Part shown: positions 1 through 6,495 of the stretch, piece after piece
How positions within the stretch are numbered: the stretch's first letter is position 1
Layout: every line of letters begins with the position of its first letter
Source: Candidatus Poseidoniaceae archaeon
Lineage (GTDB): Archaea; Thermoplasmatota; Poseidoniia; Poseidoniales; Poseidoniaceae
DNA length: 6,495 bases
Assembly: GCA_022425185.1 (NCBI GenBank)
Contig: JAKMFY010000009.1
Coordinates: forward strand, 1 to 6,495
Direction: 5' to 3'
Notes under the pieces: generated by a model
Seen by the model: only the letters and a program-made list of their open reading frames with translations
Databases searched by the model: none
Told to the model about the DNA's origin: nothing
Translations under genes and position numbers: made by a program

Positions 1-387
1 TCCAAGGTCCGTATCAGCTCCATCGGAACCCATTAACAATCCATCTTGCATCATAAATGCGCCACATCTCCCAATGAAACCAGTGCTGGTGACTGTACTT
101 CCACTGTTGTAAGCCCCGAAAAATGAACCAACATCTCCCTCGACACTGAATCTGCCACCCGCTCCGAACGGGGACGTCCATGAACCGAGTTTTCCAAGTG
201 CCTTGATACGAGCGCCTTCGGGAATGCCTGGGCATAATCCCACTTCTCCGTTTTTGGGGACTTCCTCTCCAGAACCAGTCCAACCGATTCGTAAGAGTGC
301 GTTCTGCTCAACAGCCGCTTTAAGTCGTGGCAAAAATTTTGCATTGATACTCATCGAGCGTTCAACGACATCTTGGGCTCCCGCCAT
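1..387 (-). CDS. Partial GXGXG-domain (glutamate synthase/FwdC-like) protein, 5' part
   Basis: This minus-strand reading frame is open from the left edge through position 387 and beyond, with its 3' end outside the window. From the ATG at 387 it gives 129 codons. Residues about 70-129 have regularly spaced glycines in the pattern VEGDVGSFFGAYNSG, then TGFIGRCGAFMMQDG. Short turns of about 16-20 residues like these are typical of the right-handed beta-helix (GXGXG) domain at the C-terminus of glutamate synthase large subunits and in FwdC and GlxC-type proteins. No catalytic role can be assigned from this fragment. The start is uncertain: the frame stays open upstream, with ATG codons at 501, 513 and 516 and a TTG at 414. 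I chose 387 because it leaves room for divergent promoters, but the start at 501 would add 38 residues (MATVNVNKQF...) and leave only 13 bases before gap. Two other minus frames are also open here, but their translations are Arg/Trp/His-rich and look like shadows. Confidence 0.6.
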   Translation of the reverse strand, partial: MAGAQDVVERSMSINAKFLPRLKAAVEQNALLRIGWTGSGEEVPKNGEVGLCPGIPEGARIKALGKLGSWTSPFGAGGRFSVEGDVGSFFGAYNSGSTVTSTGFIGRCGAFMMQDGLLMGSDGADTDLG

Positions 388-514
388 ATTCCAATGGTGA
401 TGAATGTCGGTCAAATAACCTCGCGTTGTTGAGATTGCTTTGGAACGAATTTTTGTCCTGTTTTTTACCGCGAACTGTTTATTGACATTCACCGTTGCCA
501 TAGGGTTGAGCATC
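388..514. promoter_or_regulatory. Putative divergent promoter region
   Basis: This stretch lies between the leftward GXGXG gene and the rightward gap gene. It contains T-rich tracts at about 448-455 and 460-466, and a TTTATT at 478-483. That last element lies about 32-37 bases upstream of the gap ATG, a spacing compatible with an archaeal TATA box driving a leaderless or very short-leader transcript. None matches the archaeal TATA consensus well, and no strong Shine-Dalgarno sequence precedes gap. The same bases are an uninterrupted minus-strand extension of the leftward gene, so part of the region may be coding. Confidence 0.3.
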
Positions 515-1552
515 ATGGTGGTAAAGGTTGCAATAAACGGATACGGGACAATTGGAAAGCGAGTTGCAGATGCAATCGATGCCCAAGATGATATGGAAAT
601 TATTGGCGTTACAAAAACGCGTCCATCCTTCGGCTGTGATTTAGCAGTTCGTAAAGGCTACCCATTGTACTGTACTTTCGATGAAAAAGATCGAATCGCG
701 GCTTTTGCTCCAGCCGGTTATGATTGCAAAGGTGGGTTGAGTGACTTACTGCGTGAAGCAGATGTGGTCGTTGATTGTTCACCTGGTAAAGTTGGGGCTC
801 AAAATAAGCAAATCTATGATGATGCAGGAGTAAAATGGATTTTCCAAGGTGGAGAAAAACATGCTATGACTGGTCTTTCTTATACATCAAGTGGGAATCA
901 TTCTGAAAATTTGAATAAGCAAGGTACACGTGTAGTTTCTTGTAATACAACTGGTCTTTCTCGCACTCTCGTCCCACTTCTCCGCAAGTGCGGTTCTCTT
1001 TCCGTAGAGTGCACAATGATACGCCGAGCCGCAGATCCTGGAGATTCCAATAAAGGACCGATTAACGCTATAAAGCCTGTTTTGAAGGTGCCAAGCCACC
1101 ATGGTCCTGATGTTATGACCATTCGTCCTGAGATCTCTATCAACTCGATGGCCGTTGCAGTCCCCACGACAATCATGCACGTCCATGCAATCGTGGCCAC
1201 CTTGCCAGATGGACATGGAATGACAACAGAATCAGTTCTAGAACTATGGAACGCTCAACCCAGAGTTGTGATTATGAACGGTTCTGAAACTGGAATTACA
1301 ACGACTGCAGAGGTCATGGAATTTGCTCGTGATATCGGTCGGAAATGGGGTGATTTGCATGAAATCTTTGTTTGGGAAGATGGTGTTAAACTCGATGGAA
1401 ACTCTCTGTATTACTTTCAAGCCATTCATCAGGAATCTGATGTTATACCAGAAAATGTTGACGCAGTTAGAGCTCTTATGGGACTTGAAAGCGATTGGGA
1501 AGTTTCTGTTTCCAAGACTGATGAAGCCATTGCTGCTTACAATGGGCTGTAA
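515..1552 (+). CDS. gap: Glyceraldehyde-3-phosphate dehydrogenase, archaeal (class II) phosphorylating type
   Basis: This cytosolic enzyme interconverts glyceraldehyde 3-phosphate plus phosphate and 1,3-bisphosphoglycerate using NAD(P). In archaea it often serves mainly gluconeogenesis. The 345-residue product has the usual length for the archaeal family. It opens with the Rossmann nucleotide-binding segment VKVAINGYGTIGKRVADA (residues 3-20). The catalytic cysteine is C143 in VSCNTTGLSR. The conserved archaeal segments RRAADPGDSNKGPINAI (170-186) and PSHHGPDV (193-200) follow. H222 in TTIMHVHAIV aligns with the catalytic His of the Methanothermus fervidus enzyme (Cys140/His219, same offset of three). 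The frame also has an ATG at 440, but that would add 25 hydrophobic residues ahead of a conserved N-terminus, so 515 is preferred. The gene diverges from the GXGXG gene and is followed after 45 bases by the protease gene. Family assignment is secure; cofactor preference cannot be read here. Confidence 0.96.
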   Translation: MVVKVAINGYGTIGKRVADAIDAQDDMEIIGVTKTRPSFGCDLAVRKGYPLYCTFDEKDRIAAFAPAGYDCKGGLSDLLREADVVVDCSPGKVGAQNKQIYDDAGVKWIFQGGEKHAMTGLSYTSSGNHSENLNKQGTRVVSCNTTGLSRTLVPLLRKCGSLSVECTMIRRAADPGDSNKGPINAIKPVLKVPSHHGPDVMTIRPEISINSMAVAVPTTIMHVHAIVATLPDGHGMTTESVLELWNAQPRVVIMNGSETGITTTAEVMEFARDIGRKWGDLHEIFVWEDGVKLDGNSLYYFQAIHQESDVIPENVDAVRALMGLESDWEVSVSKTDEAIAAYNGL

Positions 1553-1597
1553 TCAATTAAGGCGCATACTCAAAAACTCAACTGGTGTGGACAGACC

Positions 1598-4500
1598 ATG
1601 CATCTGAAACATACGTCGTGTATTTTGCTTTCTATGTTCTTGCTTTCGCTAGCCAGTCCACTTGCATCTTCTCAGTCTGTTTTTGAACCGCTTCCTTCCC
1701 AAACAAGCGAATTGACTTCATCATGGGATTCAGTCGAACCCGTTTCAAAGCAGGCAATTCGAATCAATCCAGTGGATTCAGTGATTGATTTAGCAAGCCT
1801 CTCATTTGACCCTCTTTCAGATGATTTGAATTTGATCCCTTCGTCTTGGAGGGCTGATAATGGAAACTCTCTGTATCTTCTCCAACTCAACGTCAATGAT
1901 GGATCTGTTGTTGAATCAATGGCTGCTGATTATGACTTTACGATTCTCGAAGCCCATGGCTCTGCTGTTTGGACGATTCGCATTCAGGATACTCAACACC
2001 TAGAAGCAATGAATGCTCTTGAAGAAGTACGTTGGATAGGAGATTATTTTCCTGGTATGAAAATTGGAACCAATGCGCTTGGTACTACCATCACTCAAAT
2101 CGTTCTCGCAAGTGATACGAGTCCTGAATATGTTGCACTTTTCTCTGCGACTTTAGCTGAAGAAGGGGCAGATATTGCTTGGTGTTCTTCGGACATGTGT
2201 GAGGCATACTATGAATTTGGTATGACAAATAATCAACTTCAAAACATCGCTTTTGACCAACAGGTCCTTTTCGTCGACGGAAGTTTCTCACTCTCTCTTC
2301 ACAACAATCTCGCTGCAACAGAAGTGGGAGCAGTCGCTGTACGCTCTCCTTCTTCATTGAATCTTGATGGTTCTGGTGAAACCATTGCAGTGATGGATAC
2401 AGGAGTGGATATGGACCATCCTGACTTGCTTGGTCGAATTGCTGCAATCAACACGCAATTTGGCCTCGATAGTTCTCCTATCGACAGCAACAGCGGTCAT
2501 GGTACACACGTTGCCATGACTGTTCTGGGTGATGGTACAGGTGATTCAATCGCTACGGGCATTGCACCAGAAGCGAACCTTGTCATGTACGCTCTTGAGC
2601 ATGATCCAACCGGTGTTTTTGGTCGGCAAGGTTCAATCTATGATTTACTCTCAGATGCTGAATTAAAAACAGCGAGTGTCGCAGTAAATGCGTGGGGTCT
2701 GAATGGAAATTATGGAGCGTATACAGCCGATTCAAGGTCAACAGATCAATATGTATCCAACAATAAATTTCTTCTCCCAATTTTCTCAGTTGGAGATAAC
2801 GGCGGAAGTGGCTCTTCAAAGATTACAGCTCCGGGAACTGCCAAAAATGTTCTTTCCATTGGCTCCAGTGTTAATGGTAGCGTGAGTTCGTATTCATCAG
2901 AAGGGCCAACTCTTGATGGAAGAATTAAACCAGATCTCGTGGCTCCTGGAGACGGTATTTGTTCTGCTCGTGCAGAGGAAGCAATTTCTGTTGCTGGTTC
3001 TGTGTGTGGTACTGGAACACACTCGAACGGCCTTTCTATGTACATGCAACTTAGTGGTACCTCTCAAGCAACAGCAGTTGCAGGTGGGTCAGCCTCCTTG
3101 GCTCGAGAATACCTACGGGAAGTTGCTGGAATCAACAAACCCTCTGCTAGTTTGATCAAAGCAACTCTCATCAATGGAGCGGAAGATTTGGGTACACCAG
3201 ATATTCCTAATGCAAACGAAGGCTGGGGTCAAATTGATCTGGAAAATAGCCTCAACCCTACATCTTCTGGTATCTCTCTGGATGTCTTCCAAGATGACGA
3301 ACGAGAACTCCAAGCCGGATTTTCATTGATTTATTCCTTTGATCTTGATGGTTCGAAAGGCATTGATATCACGTTGGCATGGAGTGATGCAGAAGCAAGC
3401 GCAAACGCTGCGCAATCAGAATCTCGACTCTTGAACAATCTGGATTTGATTCTAATCGCACCAGATGGTACTTCTTATTTGGGCAACCATTTTGCTTCCG
3501 GAGTATCCTTAACTGGAGGAACAGCGGATGATCTAAACAATATCGAGCGTATTCGAATCCCAGCAGGTGCAACGACTCAAAACGGAGATTGGATGGTTTC
3601 AGTAGAACATAAAGGGGGTAATTCTCAGCGCTACAGTATTGTTGTCGCTGCTGAGGCAACCTTGATTCCTAAGGCTGATCTGACCGTTTTCGGCAACAGT
3701 ATTCTTCCTTCATCATCGACACCACTTGTTGATGATTTGGTTTCAATTTCCTTGGCATGGCACAACCAAGGAACGCTAGCATCAGGACCTTACAGAGTTC
3801 AATTTGAAGATGTAACAACTGGTTCAATTCTCTACGATTCAAACAGAACTTCCTTGGAGGGAGGTTCACTCGATTCCGTTTCATTCTTTACACAATTTGC
3901 AACAACCGGTGTACACAAACTCCGACTCTCGCTCGACACGAGTAATCAAGTTCAAGAATTAAACGATGGACTTAACGGTATCGATAACAACATTATCGAA
4001 CTGGATATTGAAGTGACAGCGCAGGGATTACGCGTCATTTTCCAAAACCCGGATGGTAGCATACCAACGACTTCGGAAGATCGTGACTTAGCAGCAACCG
4101 TAACAATGGATGTTCGTAACGAAACAGGACTTTCCCTACCTTTCGTCATCGCTCATGAAGGCACTGGAGAGAGGCCAGTTAGTTTGACAGTGTCAAGTGT
4201 TCAGGAACCTGATCCAATTTACCCTACTCTTCTTCTGAGCCCGGAAGATTCCTGGTCGAAGTCTGTAAATCAGACAGGTGTGTTCACCATTTCTGGACAG
4301 GGCGATGAGAATGATACGATTTATCTCATGCTCAATTTAGACGATACATCAGCTAGTTTTGATGGAGCCACTAAACGCTATGCTCGAGCCGGTTCATTCA
4401 TCGTTGATGTAACAGCACGATATCAAAATCAACCTACGGTCTCTCACACTCAACGTTTGCACATCGAAATTGGCCAAGTTGATTCCGTTGATGTTGTACC

Positions 4501-6433
4501 GTCTGGGACATCTGGAGTTTCAGCCAAGCCTGGTGAAAGTACTGGATTCTCAATTGGTGTTAGAAACACAGGTAACTCTGCTGCACAATATACCATGTCC
4601 TGTACATCTGCCTCGCAATGGCAGATCATGCTTGGAAATTCTAATTCTTCATCTCTCGAGTTTGAACCTCTCAATATTCTCCAAGATCTAAGCATGGATG
4701 TCAACGTATTCATCCCCTCAATCGTAAATGGAGAGCCTCTTGCAGGTTCAAGTGATCAGGTGACATGTACTGTTACATCTCCAACAGACCCTACGTTGAA
4801 CCGTGTCGAGACAGTCGATGTATCAGTCTCAGAACTCAAAGCATTCCGTTCAGATCTCTATGGTCCAAATGGAGCCGTCGGACCAGGTGCACTCGCTTTA
4901 CCTGTGTTTGCTAATACTGGTGAATTAGTTTACTTCAATCATACAATCCAAAATAAAGGAAACGTTCCTTTAGATTTCGCTGTGACACTCGAACGTGGCA
5001 ATCCTGCATGGGGTGCTGAAATTGAATACGAACAACAGGTCAGTTCATCATCATTGTCTGTTATGCTAGGCCCAGGCCAATCTGGTGATGTAGAAATGCG
5101 CCTATTTGTTCCTGAAACTGCTCGTGAGGGCAATTCAAACACATATACTCTCAGGGTTGAATCCTCTCCTCAAATGTTTACGTTGAATTCAACATCTCTG
5201 GTTGTGGGTGAAAATTTAGGTGTGAATCTTTTGTCAAATGAGGGGTCCCTTCTTTCTGTACCATTAAACAACGATTTCACATTCACCGAATTGATTGTAG
5301 AAAATACGGGCAATGCAGATTTGGATCTTGAATGGTCAACAAGTCTTGCACCAGATGGCTGGTCAATTGGCTATTCCAATCCACCAAGTTCAGTGTCTGT
5401 ACTGAGTAATGCTACGGTTCAATTAGCAATTCAATCCCCAAATCAAACGGGGGTTGGATTTGAATTTGATTTGCAACTCTTCGTCAATGGAAGCAATGCG
5501 GGCCGATTCACAAACGCTGAGTTGACAGTAAAAATCGTCGTTCCCGAAAGTAGTTTTGCGGCAATTTCAATCACTGATGATACAGTCGCACCCCTGATGT
5601 CTATACCTCGTGGAGATTCAGGAAAGCAATCTTTTACAATTATCAATGAAGGAAATATTCCGTTTACTGGAGACTTAACTGTTGAGATTCGAGATGTTGA
5701 TGGAAATGTTCTCTCTGATAGAAAGGCAAGCATATCTCCATCTTCGATTTCAAATCTTAATGTCGGAGATTCAATTGAAGTTGTTGGTAAAGTTTCAACA
5801 GATGAAGATTCAATCGATGGTAGAATGAATCTTGTAATCCTGTTAACCACAACCGATGGTGTTGTAATTGAATACATGGCAGATACAAGCGTGAGTTCTC
5901 AGCAATCATCAGGTGGTATTTTCGGAATCCTTCCTGCCTATGTTTCTTATCCGTTGGTTGTGTTTGTTCTTCTTGGCCTCATCTATGGTGGACGTAAACT
6001 AAAACAAAGCAGTAAGATGGATGATGATGGTACTGAATTAGTTGCTCCGGATGCTTTCACAGATGCTGATCATTTAGGAACACGACGTGATCAAGTCCTC
6101 GATATCAGCCACTCTGTCAATGATATAGCATCAGGAGAAGTAAGTCAAGATGAAATCGCTGCTGCACTTGCTCAATCATTGAGTATGCCTGCTCCAGTTG
6201 CGAAGGCATCGGTCCCTGCAGGCCGCCCTCCTTCTGCTGGATTACCTCCTGCAGGCCTTCCTCCCGCAGGCCTTCCTCCAATGGGATTGCCTCCAGTCAA
6301 AGCAATCCCTGACTTGCCAATTCCTGTTCCTGCAGGACCTCCGCTTCCACCAGGTGGTTTACCTGCTGGATGGACCATGGAGCAATGGAATCACTATGGT
6401 GAGCAATATCTTCAACGCATGGGTTTGAACTGA
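1598..6433 (+). CDS. Large membrane-anchored subtilisin-like (S8, KP-43-like) serine protease
   Basis: A 1611-residue predicted exported protease. Residues 1-25 form a signal peptide with a hydrophobic core, and cleavage is likely near ASS-QS. A propeptide (about 26-245) contains two similar alpha/beta segments. The S8 catalytic domain (about 250-555) has D267 in VMDTGVD, H301 in SGHGTHVA, and S489 in SGTSQATA. Its flanking blocks (ITAPGTAKNVLSIG, GRIKPDLVAPG, NEGWGQIDL) resemble the Bacillus KP-43 protease group, as does the following beta-barrel domain (about 556-686, with LAWSDAEAS and LLNNLDLILIAPDG). The position of the oxyanion Asn appears to be D400. A CARDB-like domain (about 691-808), a less clear beta region (809-958) and four Ig-like repeats (960-1430) make a stalk. 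One transmembrane helix (about 1441-1464), followed by RKLK, places the last 147 residues in the cytoplasm. This tail is acidic, then proline-rich with PPAGL repeats, and ends with GWTMEQWNHYGEQYL. The start fits the signal peptide; only a weak GGTG lies 10 bases upstream. Its substrate is unknown. Degradation of environmental protein or maturation of surface proteins are both possible. Confidence 0.93.
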   Translation: MHLKHTSCILLSMFLLSLASPLASSQSVFEPLPSQTSELTSSWDSVEPVSKQAIRINPVDSVIDLASLSFDPLSDDLNLIPSSWRADNGNSLYLLQLNVNDGSVVESMAADYDFTILEAHGSAVWTIRIQDTQHLEAMNALEEVRWIGDYFPGMKIGTNALGTTITQIVLASDTSPEYVALFSATLAEEGADIAWCSSDMCEAYYEFGMTNNQLQNIAFDQQVLFVDGSFSLSLHNNLAATEVGAVAVRSPSSLNLDGSGETIAVMDTGVDMDHPDLLGRIAAINTQFGLDSSPIDSNSGHGTHVAMTVLGDGTGDSIATGIAPEANLVMYALEHDPTGVFGRQGSIYDLLSDAELKTASVAVNAWGLNGNYGAYTADSRSTDQYVSNNKFLLPIFSVGDNGGSGSSKITAPGTAKNVLSIGSSVNGSVSSYSSEGPTLDGRIKPDLVAPGDGICSARAEEAISVAGSVCGTGTHSNGLSMYMQLSGTSQATAVAGGSASLAREYLREVAGINKPSASLIKATLINGAEDLGTPDIPNANEGWGQIDLENSLNPTSSGISLDVFQDDERELQAGFSLIYSFDLDGSKGIDITLAWSDAEASANAAQSESRLLNNLDLILIAPDGTSYLGNHFASGVSLTGGTADDLNNIERIRIPAGATTQNGDWMVSVEHKGGNSQRYSIVVAAEATLIPKADLTVFGNSILPSSSTPLVDDLVSISLAWHNQGTLASGPYRVQFEDVTTGSILYDSNRTSLEGGSLDSVSFFTQFATTGVHKLRLSLDTSNQVQELNDGLNGIDNNIIELDIEVTAQGLRVIFQNPDGSIPTTSEDRDLAATVTMDVRNETGLSLPFVIAHEGTGERPVSLTVSSVQEPDPIYPTLLLSPEDSWSKSVNQTGVFTISGQGDENDTIYLMLNLDDTSASFDGATKRYARAGSFIVDVTARYQNQPTVSHTQRLHIEIGQVDSVDVVPSGTSGVSAKPGESTGFSIGVRNTGNSAAQYTMSCTSASQWQIMLGNSNSSSLEFEPLNILQDLSMDVNVFIPSIVNGEPLAGSSDQVTCTVTSPTDPTLNRVETVDVSVSELKAFRSDLYGPNGAVGPGALALPVFANTGELVYFNHTIQNKGNVPLDFAVTLERGNPAWGAEIEYEQQVSSSSLSVMLGPGQSGDVEMRLFVPETAREGNSNTYTLRVESSPQMFTLNSTSLVVGENLGVNLLSNEGSLLSVPLNNDFTFTELIVENTGNADLDLEWSTSLAPDGWSIGYSNPPSSVSVLSNATVQLAIQSPNQTGVGFEFDLQLFVNGSNAGRFTNAELTVKIVVPESSFAAISITDDTVAPLMSIPRGDSGKQSFTIINEGNIPFTGDLTVEIRDVDGNVLSDRKASISPSSISNLNVGDSIEVVGKVSTDEDSIDGRMNLVILLTTTDGVVIEYMADTSVSSQQSSGGIFGILPAYVSYPLVVFVLLGLIYGGRKLKQSSKMDDDGTELVAPDAFTDADHLGTRRDQVLDISHSVNDIASGEVSQDEIAAALAQSLSMPAPVAKASVPAGRPPSAGLPPAGLPPAGLPPMGLPPVKAIPDLPIPVPAGPPLPPGGLPAGWTMEQWNHYGEQYLQRMGLN
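4475..5887 (+). repeat. Tandem Ig-like (NEW3/CARDB-type) repeats within the protease stalk
   Basis: This is a protein-level repeat, not a DNA repeat. Four beta-sandwich-like units each carry a hallmark strand-turn with an Asn-x-Gly-Asn core: RNTGNSAAQY (around residue 990), QNKGNVPLDF (1119), ENTGNADLDL (1236) and INEGNIPFTG (1350). Spacings are about 129, 117 and 114 residues. The motif is typical of NEW3 and related Ig-like domains in archaeal and bacterial surface proteins. The related CARDB-like unit upstream has WHNQGTLASG (721-730). The likely role is a rigid spacer holding the protease domain away from the membrane. The copies are strongly diverged, so they are old duplications. Confidence 0.7.
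6230..6289 (+). repeat. Four 15-base tandem units encoding PxxGL pentapeptides
   Basis: Four consecutive 15-base units encode PSAGL, PPAGL, PPAGL and PPMGL in the cytoplasmic tail of the protease, followed by PPV. The two central units differ at only one base, a synonymous third-position change (cct/ccc), which suggests recent expansion by slippage or unequal exchange. The units keep the reading frame, so copy number could vary between strains without disrupting the protein. The encoded segment is probably an extended, flexible proline-rich linker, or a ligand for a proline-recognising partner. Confidence 0.85.
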
Positions 6434-6466
6434 TACGTTGAAAAGGTTGAAGGATAGCGATAAGCC

Positions 6467-6495
6467 ATGCTCAACATTGTTTTGTTCGGACCTCC
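6467..6495 (+). CDS. adk: Adenylate kinase, N-terminal fragment (runs off right edge)
   Basis: The last 29 bases encode MLNIVLFGPP and then the window ends. A short beta strand leading directly into GPP is the start of the P-loop of bacterial-type adenylate kinases, in which GPPGAGKGT follows a first strand of the form MxIVLxG. The enzyme would catalyse ATP + AMP to 2 ADP in the cytosol. The start lies 33 bases after the protease stop codon on the same strand, which suggests co-transcription or at least dense packing. Only ten residues are visible, so another P-loop kinase cannot be excluded, although the GPP rather than a generic GxxGxGK start makes adenylate kinase the best reading. Confidence 0.75.

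Noticed and set aside
14..344. Two other open minus-strand frames (about 89 and 97 codons) and a plus-strand frame at 203-400
   Set aside because: Their translations lack recognisable motifs and have odd compositions. The third minus frame carries the regular GXGXG-type glycine pattern and runs open to the edge, so these are shadows.
440..514. Upstream extension of gap from the ATG at 440, giving a hydrophobic signal-like N-terminus
   Set aside because: The conserved archaeal GAPDH N-terminus begins at the ATG at 515 (MVVKVAINGYG). A membrane-targeting extension on this cytosolic enzyme is not expected, and the segment overlaps the divergent promoter region.
1553..1597. Possible promoter or terminator between gap and the protease gene
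   Set aside because: The 45 bases contain no convincing TATA box, inverted repeat or T-run. Only a weak AT-rich stretch (atcaattaa) is present.
1598..1675. Lipoprotein signal peptide (cysteine at residue 8)
   Set aside because: C8 is at the start of the hydrophobic core and there is no lipobox near the cleavage region, which reads SPLASSQS. An ordinary signal peptide fits better.
5443..5877. 144-codon minus-strand ORF opposite the protease stalk
   Set aside because: It lies wholly within the strongly supported protease coding sequence, has no domain signature, and is explained by the complement of Ser/Thr/Asp/Val-rich codons.
1..6495. CRISPR array, tRNA/rRNA gene, transposase or phage-like defence system
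   Set aside because: No spaced direct repeats, RNA gene signatures, terminal inverted repeats or mobile-element proteins are visible. Nearly all bases are assigned to the four genes described.

Overview
The window most likely comes from a marine planktonic archaeon of the Marine Group II type (Candidatus Poseidoniales) or a close Thermoplasmatota relative. This is an inference. It rests on an archaeal (class II) glyceraldehyde-3-phosphate dehydrogenase, very compact gene spacing, moderate GC, and a giant surface-anchored subtilisin of the kind expected in a protein-degrading planktonic archaeon. No rRNA, tRNA, or ribosomal protein is present to confirm the lineage.

Layout. (1) Positions 1 to about 387, minus strand: the 5' part of a gene that runs off the left edge. 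Its product has a glycine-spaced repeat resembling the GXGXG beta-helix domain of glutamate synthase and FwdC-like proteins. (2) Positions 388-514: a short divergent region that must hold the rightward promoter. It may also encode an N-terminal extension of the leftward gene. (3) Positions 515-1552, plus strand: gap, a complete phosphorylating GAPDH of 345 residues. (4) Positions 1598-6433, plus strand: a 1611-residue membrane-anchored S8 (subtilisin, KP-43-like) protease. It has a signal peptide, an apparently duplicated prodomain, the catalytic domain, a beta-barrel domain, a CARDB-like domain, a stalk of Ig-like repeats, one transmembrane helix, and a cytoplasmic proline-rich tail ending in an aromatic motif. 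(5) Positions 6467-6495, plus strand: the first ten codons of a P-loop kinase, almost certainly adenylate kinase.

The three rightward genes are separated by only 45 and 33 bases, so they may be co-transcribed. GAPDH and adenylate kinase are cytosolic central-carbon and nucleotide-energy enzymes. The protease would act outside the membrane on extracellular protein. I see no direct functional link beyond co-location.

No mobile elements, CRISPR arrays or RNA genes were seen. The most unusual points are all in the protease: Asp where the oxyanion-hole Asn is expected, and a cytoplasmic tail with a pentapeptide repeat and a terminal Trp/Tyr-rich motif.
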